64,000 nt of DNA from Streptomyces sp. V1I1 (lineage in GTDB: Bacteria; Actinomycetota; Actinomycetes; Streptomycetales; Streptomycetaceae). The stretch spans positions 2,660,501 through 2,724,500 of the forward strand of contig NZ_JAUSZH010000001.1 of assembly GCF_030817355.1 (NCBI RefSeq), in the 5' to 3' direction. The notes beneath the pieces are model-generated. The model worked only from the letters and a program-made list of their open reading frames with translations. It had not been told where the DNA came from and searched no databases. A program made the translations under genes and the position numbers. Below, piece after piece: positions 15,397 through 23,174 of this stretch (position 1 is the first letter of the stretch; every line of letters begins with the position of its first letter).

Positions 15397-16649
15397 CGCT
15401 GCCGCGCCAGGAGGTCGTCGGCCTGCTCGGCCGCCGCGTCGAGGGCTTCCTTGGGGCTCTTCTTACCGGTCAGCGCGGCCTGGATCTCGGGCGCGATCAG
15501 CGACATCAGCTGACGTGCGGTGGGGTTGGGCTCACCGGGGTAGGCGTTGGCGAGCGCCTCCTGGAACTCCTTCGCGTACGGGGCGTCGCTCGGGACAGTG
15601 ACGTCCGTACGCGGCGAGAGGAAGCCGCTTGCCTTGCCCATGCTCTGGAGCTGTTCCGGCTTCGTCATGAAGGCGAGGAACTTCTCCGACCCGGAGACGT
15701 TCTTGGACTTGGCGTTGATGCCGAGCCCGCCGGGGATGCCGAAGGTCACCTGCTTGGCCCCGGTGAGCGGCGGGCCGACGACGACGTTTTCAGCGCCCCA
15801 GGCCTGGGCCGCGGTCGCGGCGTCCGCGGGGGTGTTGGAGAAGCCCATCGCCGCCTGCTGCTTGCCCAGCGCCTGGTCGGCGACGACGTTGGCGTTGGTC
15901 AGGGCGGACTTGGGGATCGCGCCGGATTTGTACAGTTCGGTGACGAAGGTGAGGGCCGCGACGCCCTCCGGCCCGTTGAAGGCGACCTTCTTGCCGTCGT
16001 CGGCGAAGACCTTTCCGCCCGCCTGCCAGAGCAGGGGATAGAAGTTGAGGTTCTGCGTCGCTTCGTTGCCCGCGGAGTAGTCGAGGGCCGCGGCGCCCGC
16101 CTGCTTCAGTTTGGGGGCGGCCGCCTTGATCTCGTCCCAGGTGGCCGGGGGCTTGCTGATGCCCGCCTGGTCCAGCAACTTCTTGTTGTAGAGCGTGGTG
16201 GTGACGGTGTGGTAGATCGGCGCCGCGTATACCTTGCCGTCCTGCTTCATGGCTTCGAGTGCGGCCGGCAGGAACTTGTCCTCGGTGCCCTTGAGCGCCC
16301 CGTCGACCGGCCTGATGGCTCCATTACTCAGATACTGCGGGATCTGGTCGGGGCCGAGCAGCACGACGTCCGGGCCCTTGCCGCTGCTGAACGCGGTGGC
16401 GAGCTTCTCGTCGCGGTTCTCCCACGGCTGCTGCTCCACGGTGAGCTGCACGCCGGGCTCGGCCTTGGCGAAGTCCTTCTCGATCTGTGTCCAGTAGGCG
16501 GAGTTGGCCTTGGGGTCGGCGATCACCGGGTACATCCAGACGGTGACCTTCTTCGACCCCGAGCTGCTGTCGCCGCCGCACCCGGCGATCAGGGCGGCGA
16601 GCGTGAACAACGCGAGTGGTGCGGCGGCGCGCTTGAAGCCTGTCTTCAT
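15393..16649 (-). CDS. Extracellular solute-binding lipoprotein of a sugar ABC importer
   Basis: A 418-residue family 1 binding protein. A signal peptide ends in the lipobox LIAGC with the lipidated Cys24, followed by a Gly/Ser linker. The mature part shows the usual two-lobed binding-protein features (VWMYPVIAD, GPDVVLLGPDQIPQYL, DYSAGNEATQNLNFYPLLWQ split across both lobes). It captures the substrate outside the membrane for the two permeases. GGAGG precedes the ATG by five bases. It is the first gene of a six-gene operon that ends with the set B aminotransferase, and operator site D lies 45 bases upstream. The specificity cannot be told from sequence alone. Confidence 0.93.
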   Translation of the reverse strand: MKTGFKRAAAPLALFTLAALIAGCGGDSSSGSKKVTVWMYPVIADPKANSAYWTQIEKDFAKAEPGVQLTVEQQPWENRDEKLATAFSSGKGPDVVLLGPDQIPQYLSNGAIRPVDGALKGTEDKFLPAALEAMKQDGKVYAAPIYHTVTTTLYNKKLLDQAGISKPPATWDEIKAAAPKLKQAGAAALDYSAGNEATQNLNFYPLLWQAGGKVFADDGKKVAFNGPEGVAALTFVTELYKSGAIPKSALTNANVVADQALGKQQAAMGFSNTPADAATAAQAWGAENVVVGPPLTGAKQVTFGIPGGLGINAKSKNVSGSEKFLAFMTKPEQLQSMGKASGFLSPRTDVTVPSDAPYAKEFQEALANAYPGEPNPTARQLMSLIAPEIQAALTGKKSPKEALDAAAEQADDLLARQR

Positions 16650-16684
16650 GGGGGCCTCCGGAAGGCCTGAGAAGGGGAGCCAGA

Positions 16685-16722
16685 GCCCGGCTAGTTTCGG
16701 CCTGGGCCGAAACTAGCCGGGC
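16685..16722. promoter_or_regulatory. Cluster operator site D in a 38-bp perfect inverted repeat
   Basis: The core at 16695-16712 is TTTCGGCCTGGGCCGAAA, again TTWCGG-N6-CCGWAA. Symmetry extends to perfect 18-bp arms around a 2-bp centre. It lies 45 bases before the binding-protein ATG. It could fold into a hairpin, but no gene ends here in the right direction and there is no U tract, so an operator fits better than a terminator. Confidence 0.82.
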
Positions 16723-16835
16723 GGTTTTGGCATGTCAATGCCTTGATGACGGGGGGTCAATGTCGCGAGGTCAGACCGGGGTTCAGATCTGGCGATCAGA
16801 TCGTGTGATCGGGCCGGGAGATCAGCGCCGGGAGA

Positions 16836-18872
16836 TCAGCGCCGCGGATCGACGACGAACAGCTCGGCGACACGGTTGAAGTACAACCGCCCATCCTGAT
16901 GCCCCGTCAGCCGCCGGTGCGGATACGCGACGACCAGCACCGGGTCACGGTGCGGGGCGAACGGATCGATGCGGTATATCAAGCCGCCGTCCACGCTCAC
17001 GTACAGCTTCGAGCGCGACACGACTATTGAGCCGCCGGTGCTCCTGGTGCCCAGCTCATAGCGGTGAACGATCTGCTGGCTCTGCCGGTCGACGGCGAAG
17101 AGCGTGTGCCCGGCGAGCCCCCACAGTTTCCGGTCGGGGCCGATGGCCAGCGCGCTGACCGTCCCCTCCGTGCTGACCGGCTCGAACTCCCAGAGCTTCT
17201 GGCCGCGGTCCACGTCCCAGGCGAAGACCGCGCCCGCCTTCCTGGTGGGCGGCGTGGTGCTGAGCCCGCCGGTCACGGACCCGCCGCCGTAGACCACACC
17301 GTCATACGCGGCGAGCGCGAAGAGGCTCTGGTCCTGTGAGACATTGCGGGTGAACTCCCAGTCTCGGGACGACGGGTCGTAGATGGCGAGCCCGCCGCCG
17401 AGCCGGTCGCCGGACGGGACGGTGCCCACGGCGATCTTTCCGTCCTCCGCCTCGACGAGGCATTTGCTGCGGGCCTGCAGCTGTGGCCCCAGGTTGAAGA
17501 TCAGCTCGGGGTTGGGGGTGGTCCCCGGCGGGCCGCCGGGTGAGTACTCGGGGCTGTTCCAGGGCTTGTCGGGCCGGTAGCGGTAGAGCCTGGACTCGGG
17601 GTAGACGCCGAGCCAGACCGAGCCGTCCGAGGACTGAAGGATCGATTCGATCTGCGCGAAGCGGTGGAACGACGAGGCCCCGGTGTCCGTACGGACCGCG
17701 CCCAGGCCGCCGTTGAGGAACCCGCCGACGTAGACGGTTCTGCGCCCGCCCCCGGTCACCGCCAGGATCTCTATGGGCTCCTTGCGGACCTTGGTCTCCA
17801 CGATCGCGTGCGCCCCGGTGGTGGGGTTGTAGCGGAACATCTCGCCGCGCCAGAGCGTGCCGACGACGCTGCGCCCCGGATAGTCCGCGACGCCCATCTC
17901 GGCCCAGCCGATGGACCGGGTGTTCTGCACCTTGCCGGTGAGCGTGAGGCCGGTGCCTGTGAGCTGTTTGGTGGCCGGGTCGTAGCGGCGCAGTTCGCCC
18001 CGCTGGATGAGGTGGATGCCGCCGCCGGAGTCGGGCGGGGCGATCTTCAGGCCGTGTGCGTCGGGGATCTCATCGGTCCAGGCGCGCGCGGCGAGGTCGT
18101 AGACGAAGAGCGGACTCGGCAGATCGGACCCGATCCGCGCGTACAGCCGTCCGCCGAAAGCGTCCAGGTCGTACACGGCCTTGCCCTCTATGGTGCTGAG
18201 GCCGGGCGGCTTGGGGAGTTCGGTGACCGAGCCGGTCGCCGGGTCCAGCTCGGCGATGTGTGCCGCGGCGTACGAGCCGGAGTAGACCTTGCCGCCGGCG
18301 CAGGCGATGCTCCGTACGTAAGTCTGACCCGCGACCACCTGTCCGAAGTTGGTGTACTCCTTGGTCACCGGGTCGAAGCGGAAGACCTTTCCGCCGGGGA
18401 AGGTGCCGCCCCAGATCTTGCCGTCGGCGTCGGAGGTCAGCGACCAGATGAAGGTCTGCGCGGCGAGCGGCAGGCCGAGGTCCTCGGCGACGTCGCCGGC
18501 GCCGGGCCGCCAGCGGTAGAGATGAGCGTTGCCGTAGGTCCCGGCGTACACCCCGTCGGGCGCGGCGGCGACGGCCCAGGAGCCGTCGGCTCCGGTGAGG
18601 GGCGCGCTGACCAGCTGTTCTCCGGTGGCCGGGTCGATGGCGTTGAGATAGGCGGGCTTGCCCGTCGACACGTTCCACAGGGCCGGTTTGCCGCCCGGCC
18701 CCGGAGCGACCGTGCCGCCCAGAAGCAGGACGTCGGCGAGCGGTACACCCAGCGATACGGGGTCGCGCATCAGCGCCTCCTCGGCGGACGCGGTGCTCGG
18801 AGCTGCTAACGACAGTACAGAGGCGGACAGTGCTGCGGTCGAGCCGGCGAGAAACGCTCGTCGCGTCGTCAC
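16836..18872 (-). CDS. Secreted Tat-dependent beta-propeller protein
   Basis: A 678-residue protein with a twin-arginine signal (TTRRAFLAG, hydrophobic core to about residue 25, then ASA). The rest is a series of beta-propeller blades of WD40/PQQ/YVTN type, with repeated phrases such as DGKIWGGTFPGGKVFRFDP, DGSVWLGVYPESRLYRYRP and DRKLWGLAGHTLFAVD. No catalytic motif is evident, so ligand binding or a lyase-like role are both open. The GTG at 18872 has GGAGG about nine bases upstream. It is monocistronic, with operator site E 29 bases before the start, so it belongs to the same regulon as the importer; it may handle the substrate outside the cell. Confidence 0.8.
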   Translation of the reverse strand: MTTRRAFLAGSTAALSASVLSLAAPSTASAEEALMRDPVSLGVPLADVLLLGGTVAPGPGGKPALWNVSTGKPAYLNAIDPATGEQLVSAPLTGADGSWAVAAAPDGVYAGTYGNAHLYRWRPGAGDVAEDLGLPLAAQTFIWSLTSDADGKIWGGTFPGGKVFRFDPVTKEYTNFGQVVAGQTYVRSIACAGGKVYSGSYAAAHIAELDPATGSVTELPKPPGLSTIEGKAVYDLDAFGGRLYARIGSDLPSPLFVYDLAARAWTDEIPDAHGLKIAPPDSGGGIHLIQRGELRRYDPATKQLTGTGLTLTGKVQNTRSIGWAEMGVADYPGRSVVGTLWRGEMFRYNPTTGAHAIVETKVRKEPIEILAVTGGGRRTVYVGGFLNGGLGAVRTDTGASSFHRFAQIESILQSSDGSVWLGVYPESRLYRYRPDKPWNSPEYSPGGPPGTTPNPELIFNLGPQLQARSKCLVEAEDGKIAVGTVPSGDRLGGGLAIYDPSSRDWEFTRNVSQDQSLFALAAYDGVVYGGGSVTGGLSTTPPTRKAGAVFAWDVDRGQKLWEFEPVSTEGTVSALAIGPDRKLWGLAGHTLFAVDRQSQQIVHRYELGTRSTGGSIVVSRSKLYVSVDGGLIYRIDPFAPHRDPVLVVAYPHRRLTGHQDGRLYFNRVAELFVVDPRR

Positions 18873-18901
18873 AGGGGTAACACCTCCGAAAGGAACGGGA
18901 G

Positions 18902-18919
18902 TTACGGCACTAGCCGAAA
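18902..18919. promoter_or_regulatory. Cluster operator site E
   Basis: TTACGGCACTAGCCGAAA keeps both half-sites, one of the TTACGG type and one of the TTTCGG type, at the same 6-bp spacing but with an unrelated centre. It lies 29 bases before the start of the secreted propeller gene. The conserved halves with a changed core argue that the halves are what the protein reads. Confidence 0.75.
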
Positions 18920-19075
18920 GTGATACGCCACGCCCCGTGGGGCGTCAACGGCGCCGACCGAGCGGGTCCGGGACAGCACTCCAACGGGCCCACGTCATGG
19001 CCATTCAGCTCCATCCACCGGACAGCGGGCGCGCCCGGTGCCGGCGGCGCGGCGGGCCTGCGTGAGACTGATGGT

Positions 19076-19351
19076 GTGAGAAGTGAGAACACCCCCTTCG
19101 TGGGCGGGCCGCTGGACGGGCGCGTGCTGCCGGTTCTGGTCGGGCCGACCGGGCATCCCCCGAAGTGGTACGAGGTCCCCGTGCCGAACGACGACGGCAC
19201 GCCGCCGACGGTGTACGCATACCGGCGCGTCCCCGCGGGCTACACCAAGCGGCTCGGTCTGCGGCGCGGCTGGAAGTACGAGTACGCCCCCGAGGGCGTT
19301 GAGCGACGCGCGCTCAAGTGGCCCTGGTCGAAGCCGAACGGCGCGCCATAA
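19076..19351 (+). CDS. Small conserved-type hypothetical protein
   Basis: A 91-residue basic protein beginning RSENTPFVGGPLDGRVLPV. It has the pattern GGPLDG...YEVP...YAYRR found in small actinobacterial hypotheticals with a mostly beta-strand look; no domain name can be assigned with confidence. The GTG at 19076 is the most plausible start, without a strong ribosome site. The next gene begins 37 bases later on the same strand. Nothing suggests a link to the operator-controlled cluster on its left. Confidence 0.65.
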   Translation: MRSENTPFVGGPLDGRVLPVLVGPTGHPPKWYEVPVPNDDGTPPTVYAYRRVPAGYTKRLGLRRGWKYEYAPEGVERRALKWPWSKPNGAP

Positions 19352-19388
19352 GATCGCGAGGACCGTTTCGCCAGGGGGGATGCTCGCC

Positions 19389-21848
19389 ATGGAGCCGCTG
19401 CAGCAGGACGATCCGCGCCAGTTCGGCCCCTACGCCACGCTGGCGCGCTTGTGGGAGTCGGCGAGCAGCGTCCGCTATCTGGCTCAGGGGCCCGACGGCA
19501 CGACCGTGGTGGTCTCGGCCGCCAGGCCCGAGCTGGCCGCGGTGCCGGCGTTCCGGCGCCGCTTCCAGGCCGAGGCGCGGACCGCGGAACGGCTGGCCGG
19601 CGGGTGGGTGCCCGAGCCTCTCGGGTCCGGCACGGACGAGGAACTGTGGACGGCGAGCGCGTACATCCCGGCGCTGACGCTGCGCGAGGCGATCGCGCTG
19701 GCCGGCCCGCTGCCGGAGCGGGCCGTTCGGATACTGGGCGCGGCGCTGGCGGAGACACTGTCCCGGGTGCACGCCACGGGTGCGGTGCTGCACGGCCTGG
19801 CCCCCGACACCGTGCTGCTGGCGGCGGACGGCCCCCGGCTCACCGCCTTCGGGGCGCTGGGCGCGGCGGCGGTGACCCAGGCGGGCCCGGGCGGGCAACT
19901 GTCCGTACAGCTCGGATATCTGACCCCGGAACAGTCGACGGGTTCGGAGCCGGGCCCGGCGTCCGACATCTTCGTCCTCGGCCTGCTTCTCGCGTACGCG
20001 GCAACCGGAACCACCCCCCTGGGCGACGCGGACGGCATCGCGCACGGCGAGCCGGAGCTGGGCGGGGTGCCGGCCGAGTTGCGCCCGCTGGTGGCGAGCT
20101 GCCTGTCCAAGCTCCCTCAGGACCGCCCGTCGGCGAGCACTGCGGCGGCGACCTTGGCTCTGGAGGGCGCGGCGGCACTGGCTAGGGACGGCTGGCTGCC
20201 ACCGAGCCTGGTGAAGGCGGTGGAGTCACAGGCGGGAGCGGTGGAGGGGCTCACCCTCGGTGTGGCCGTTCCGCACGGTGTGGTGGTGCCGCAGCACGGT
20301 GTGGTGGTGCCGCAGCACGCGGCAGGCGCCGTCGCCGAACCCGTTGGCGTCGGCCTACCTGGCCAAGCCCCGGGCCCGCACCCGTTCGGCGGGCGCCCGC
20401 CGGCCGGCGGCAGCGTCCCCGTGCCGAACGCGACGCCCGGTGACCGGATGACCGCCGCCCTCGCGCTGCCCGCCGCGCGAAGCGCCCCGCCCATGCCTCA
20501 GGCCATGCCCGTACCCGCATACGCACCGGCCCCCCTACCCGCCCCCGCCCATTCCCCCGCCAAGCCCGACCGGCGGGCCCTGCTCGTAGGCATCGCCGCC
20601 GGTCTCGCCGGGGTCGCCCTCGGTGGCGGTGGGGTGTACGCCGTCGCTGACGGGGAATCAGACGCTGCCCCCAAGGCCCGCCCCGCTCCCCGGCGCACCC
20701 GCGTCGCGGGAATGCCGCCGGAGCCCGCGTGGCGGTACGAGCAGCCCGGCAAGGAGGGCGACGCGCCGCCCAGTGCCACCGTCTGGCGCGACCGCGTGCT
20801 CGTGCTGACCGGTGGTGACCAGGCCGTCGGCGTGGACCTGCGCACCGGGCGCCGGCTCTGGCAGCTCAAGGAGGCCGCCTCGCTCTCCCGCGCCGTGCCC
20901 GTCGACGACGCGCTCTGTCTCGTCGACGGCCCCACCCACTTCCTGTGGATCTCCGCGCTGGACGGGCAGATCAGGCACCGGATCGCCAAGACCACCCTCG
21001 CCGGCCCTGGCGAGACCCTGACCCTCGGGAGCATCACCGGCTGGGAGGGCAGCACGCTCTGGGTGACCGGCCACGTCAAGAAGGGCGCCGCGCTCGCCGC
21101 GTACTTCTTCGCGTACGACCTCGTCGCGCGCAAGTGGCTGTGGCGCACCCCGGTCACGAACGGCCTCCCCCCGCGCATCCCCCGGTACGACCTGATCGCC
21201 GTCCGCCCCGCCGACATCGTCGTACGGCAGGACGCGGCGTCCCTCACCCCCAAGCAGCGCACCGCGTCCAAGGGCGCGTCCGTGCTACTCGCGTTCGACC
21301 GGAAGACGGGCAAGCTGCGTCAGTCGCTGCCGCTGCCCGGCGTGGTGCCTGCCGCCGCAGTCGTCGGCGATACGACGGGAAGGCTGTTCGCCGCGGCGGC
21401 GGGCGAGTTGCACGCCTTCACCAGCCGCACCGGCGCACGGCTGTGGCGGCTGGCCGCCGCCACCCCGGCGGCCGGCCAGACCGGAATCTTCCCCTTCGGC
21501 AAGGGGACCCTGCGTGGCCCGGTGCTGTACGTCGCCAACCGCTACCAGCAGGTGTGCGCGATCGACACCGCCACCGGCCGCCAGCAGTGGCGGCGCTCCA
21601 CCGAGGCGCCCGTCTGGAACGGCGTCCCCGGAACTGCCCTCAGCGCGAGCGGCGCCACGGTGCTCGCGGGCGACGGCGCGCAGCTCACCGCGTTCGCCGC
21701 GCGCGACGGCAGGCGGCTGTGGAAGTTCCAGGAGGCGGGCGTGAAGGACGTCCCGGGCGGCCCCCGCTATGTGCCCCTGCCGGGTGGCGGCGGCCGGAAT
21801 CTCGTCGTCCAGCGGGAGGGGACCTTCTACGCGCTGCCGGTGGACTGA
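19389..21848 (+). CDS. Membrane-anchored pseudokinase with extracellular PQQ-type beta-propeller
   Basis: An 819-residue protein. Residues 10-270 follow the Hanks-type Ser/Thr kinase layout (Pkn2/PknB-like), but the active-site residues are gone: no VAIK lysine, the HRD loop reads HGLAPDTVLL, and DFG reads AFG. A Pro/Ala-rich linker contains the octad-like repeat HGVVVPQ twice. One transmembrane helix lies at about residues 395-418, followed by an extracellular PQQ-repeat propeller (GVDLRTGRRLWQL, AIDTATGRQQWRR, AFAARDGRRLWKF). It probably senses or scaffolds at the envelope instead of phosphorylating. ATG 19389 has GGGGGA eight bases upstream. Confidence 0.85.
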   Translation: MEPLQQDDPRQFGPYATLARLWESASSVRYLAQGPDGTTVVVSAARPELAAVPAFRRRFQAEARTAERLAGGWVPEPLGSGTDEELWTASAYIPALTLREAIALAGPLPERAVRILGAALAETLSRVHATGAVLHGLAPDTVLLAADGPRLTAFGALGAAAVTQAGPGGQLSVQLGYLTPEQSTGSEPGPASDIFVLGLLLAYAATGTTPLGDADGIAHGEPELGGVPAELRPLVASCLSKLPQDRPSASTAAATLALEGAAALARDGWLPPSLVKAVESQAGAVEGLTLGVAVPHGVVVPQHGVVVPQHAAGAVAEPVGVGLPGQAPGPHPFGGRPPAGGSVPVPNATPGDRMTAALALPAARSAPPMPQAMPVPAYAPAPLPAPAHSPAKPDRRALLVGIAAGLAGVALGGGGVYAVADGESDAAPKARPAPRRTRVAGMPPEPAWRYEQPGKEGDAPPSATVWRDRVLVLTGGDQAVGVDLRTGRRLWQLKEAASLSRAVPVDDALCLVDGPTHFLWISALDGQIRHRIAKTTLAGPGETLTLGSITGWEGSTLWVTGHVKKGAALAAYFFAYDLVARKWLWRTPVTNGLPPRIPRYDLIAVRPADIVVRQDAASLTPKQRTASKGASVLLAFDRKTGKLRQSLPLPGVVPAAAVVGDTTGRLFAAAAGELHAFTSRTGARLWRLAAATPAAGQTGIFPFGKGTLRGPVLYVANRYQQVCAIDTATGRQQWRRSTEAPVWNGVPGTALSASGATVLAGDGAQLTAFAARDGRRLWKFQEAGVKDVPGGPRYVPLPGGGGRNLVVQREGTFYALPVD

Positions 21849-21992
21849 CACGCCGGAAGCTGCCCGCACTCCGCCCCAACGAGTGACCGTATTGCGCCGA
21901 TCTGACCACTCGCGGGGCACCCCCACGCGCGCCCTCGCATGATCGGCCGTGGGGCGGACGGCCCGCCCTCGCCCGCAGCCGGAGGTGATGAA

Positions 21993-23174
21993 GTGTCAGG
22001 CAGATTGCTCCGCTCTGTCTGTACGGCGGCGCTGGCGGCCGCGACCGCCGTCGCGGCGGTACCGGCCGCACCCGCCGCCGGCGCACCCCCACCGGCACCC
22101 GCACCCGCACCCGCACCCGCACCCGCACCGCCCACGACCGTCTCCGGGATGCTGACCGCGCTTCAGACGCTGTACCGCCAGGTGGAGGAGGCCGGCGAGA
22201 CGTACAACGCGACGGAGGAGGAGCTCAAGAAGCAGCGCGCCGAGACGGCGAGGCTCGCCCGGGAGCTGGCGGGCGCGCGCAACGCGTTCGTCGCGGCCCG
22301 CGGCGAAGCGGGACGGCTGGCCCGCGAGCAGTACCGGGGCCAGTCCGAGCTCTCCTCGTATCTGTGGCTGCTGCTCGCCCGGAATCCGAAACAGGCCCTC
22401 GACCAGGATCATCTGATGGAGCGCGCGGCCGCCGACCGGCTGGCGACGATGGCCGGTCTTGAGGCGGGCGCGAAGCGGGCCGCCAGGCTGGCGGCCGCGT
22501 CCCGCAAGGCGCTGGACAGGGAGCTGACGCTGGCGACGAAGCAGAAGGAGGCGCGCGACAACGCGACCGCGCGGCTGAAGGACGTCGAGAAGATGCTCGC
22601 CTCGCTCTCCGCCGCCGAGATCGCCGAAGTGGCGGCGCTGGAGCGGTCCAACGCGGCCAAGGCCCAGGAGAAGCTCCTTGCCTCGGGTGTGCTCGACGGT
22701 AAGCGCACGCCGACGCAGAAGGGCGAGCGGGCGCTGGAGTACGCGGTCGAGCAGATCGGCAAGCCGTACGTCTGGGGCGCGGAGGGCCCGCGGTCGTACG
22801 ACTGCTCGGGGCTGACCTCGCAGGCCTGGGCACAGGCAGGCCGCGAGATCCCACGGACCAGCCAGGAGCAGTGGGCCCAGCTCCCGAAGGTCTCACTGCG
22901 CTCACTGCGGCCCGGCGATCTGGTGATCTACTTCCCCAAGGCCACCCATGTGGCCATCTACCTCGGCAACGGCATGGTCGTCCAGGCCCCCCGCCCGGGC
23001 ACCAAGGTCAAGGTCTCCGCCATCGCGTCGAATCCGCTGATCGGCGCGGTCCGCCCGGACCCGGACGGCAGCCCGCTGAGCACGTACACCCCGCCGCAGC
23101 TCCCGAAGGGCGCCACGGCGGGGAAGGACGACGGCTACTCCGCGGCGGAAGCTCCGGACACCTCGGCCAGGTAG
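21993..23174 (+). CDS. Secreted NlpC/P60 peptidoglycan hydrolase with coiled coil
   Basis: A 393-residue exported protein. The signal peptide is followed by a Pro/Ala run encoded by hexamer repeats. A long coiled coil spans residues 50-230, and the NlpC/P60 endopeptidase domain residues 250-365. The catalytic cysteine is Cys271 (YDCSGL) and the histidine is His319 (THVAIYLG). This coiled-coil plus NlpC layout matches RipA/Cgl-type cell-wall hydrolases, which cut D-Glu/meso- or LL-DAP bonds in peptide stems during growth and division. The GTG at 21993 has GGAGGTGA just upstream. The 3' end overlaps the convergent flavoprotein gene by 40 bases. Confidence 0.92.
   Translation: MSGRLLRSVCTAALAAATAVAAVPAAPAAGAPPPAPAPAPAPAPAPPTTVSGMLTALQTLYRQVEEAGETYNATEEELKKQRAETARLARELAGARNAFVAARGEAGRLAREQYRGQSELSSYLWLLLARNPKQALDQDHLMERAAADRLATMAGLEAGAKRAARLAAASRKALDRELTLATKQKEARDNATARLKDVEKMLASLSAAEIAEVAALERSNAAKAQEKLLASGVLDGKRTPTQKGERALEYAVEQIGKPYVWGAEGPRSYDCSGLTSQAWAQAGREIPRTSQEQWAQLPKVSLRSLRPGDLVIYFPKATHVAIYLGNGMVVQAPRPGTKVKVSAIASNPLIGAVRPDPDGSPLSTYTPPQLPKGATAGKDDGYSAAEAPDTSAR

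Noticed and set aside
16685..16722. Perfect 38-bp inverted repeat read as a terminator
   Set aside because: It lies upstream of the binding-protein gene and not after a stop in its direction, it has no U tract, and its core matches the other four operator copies.
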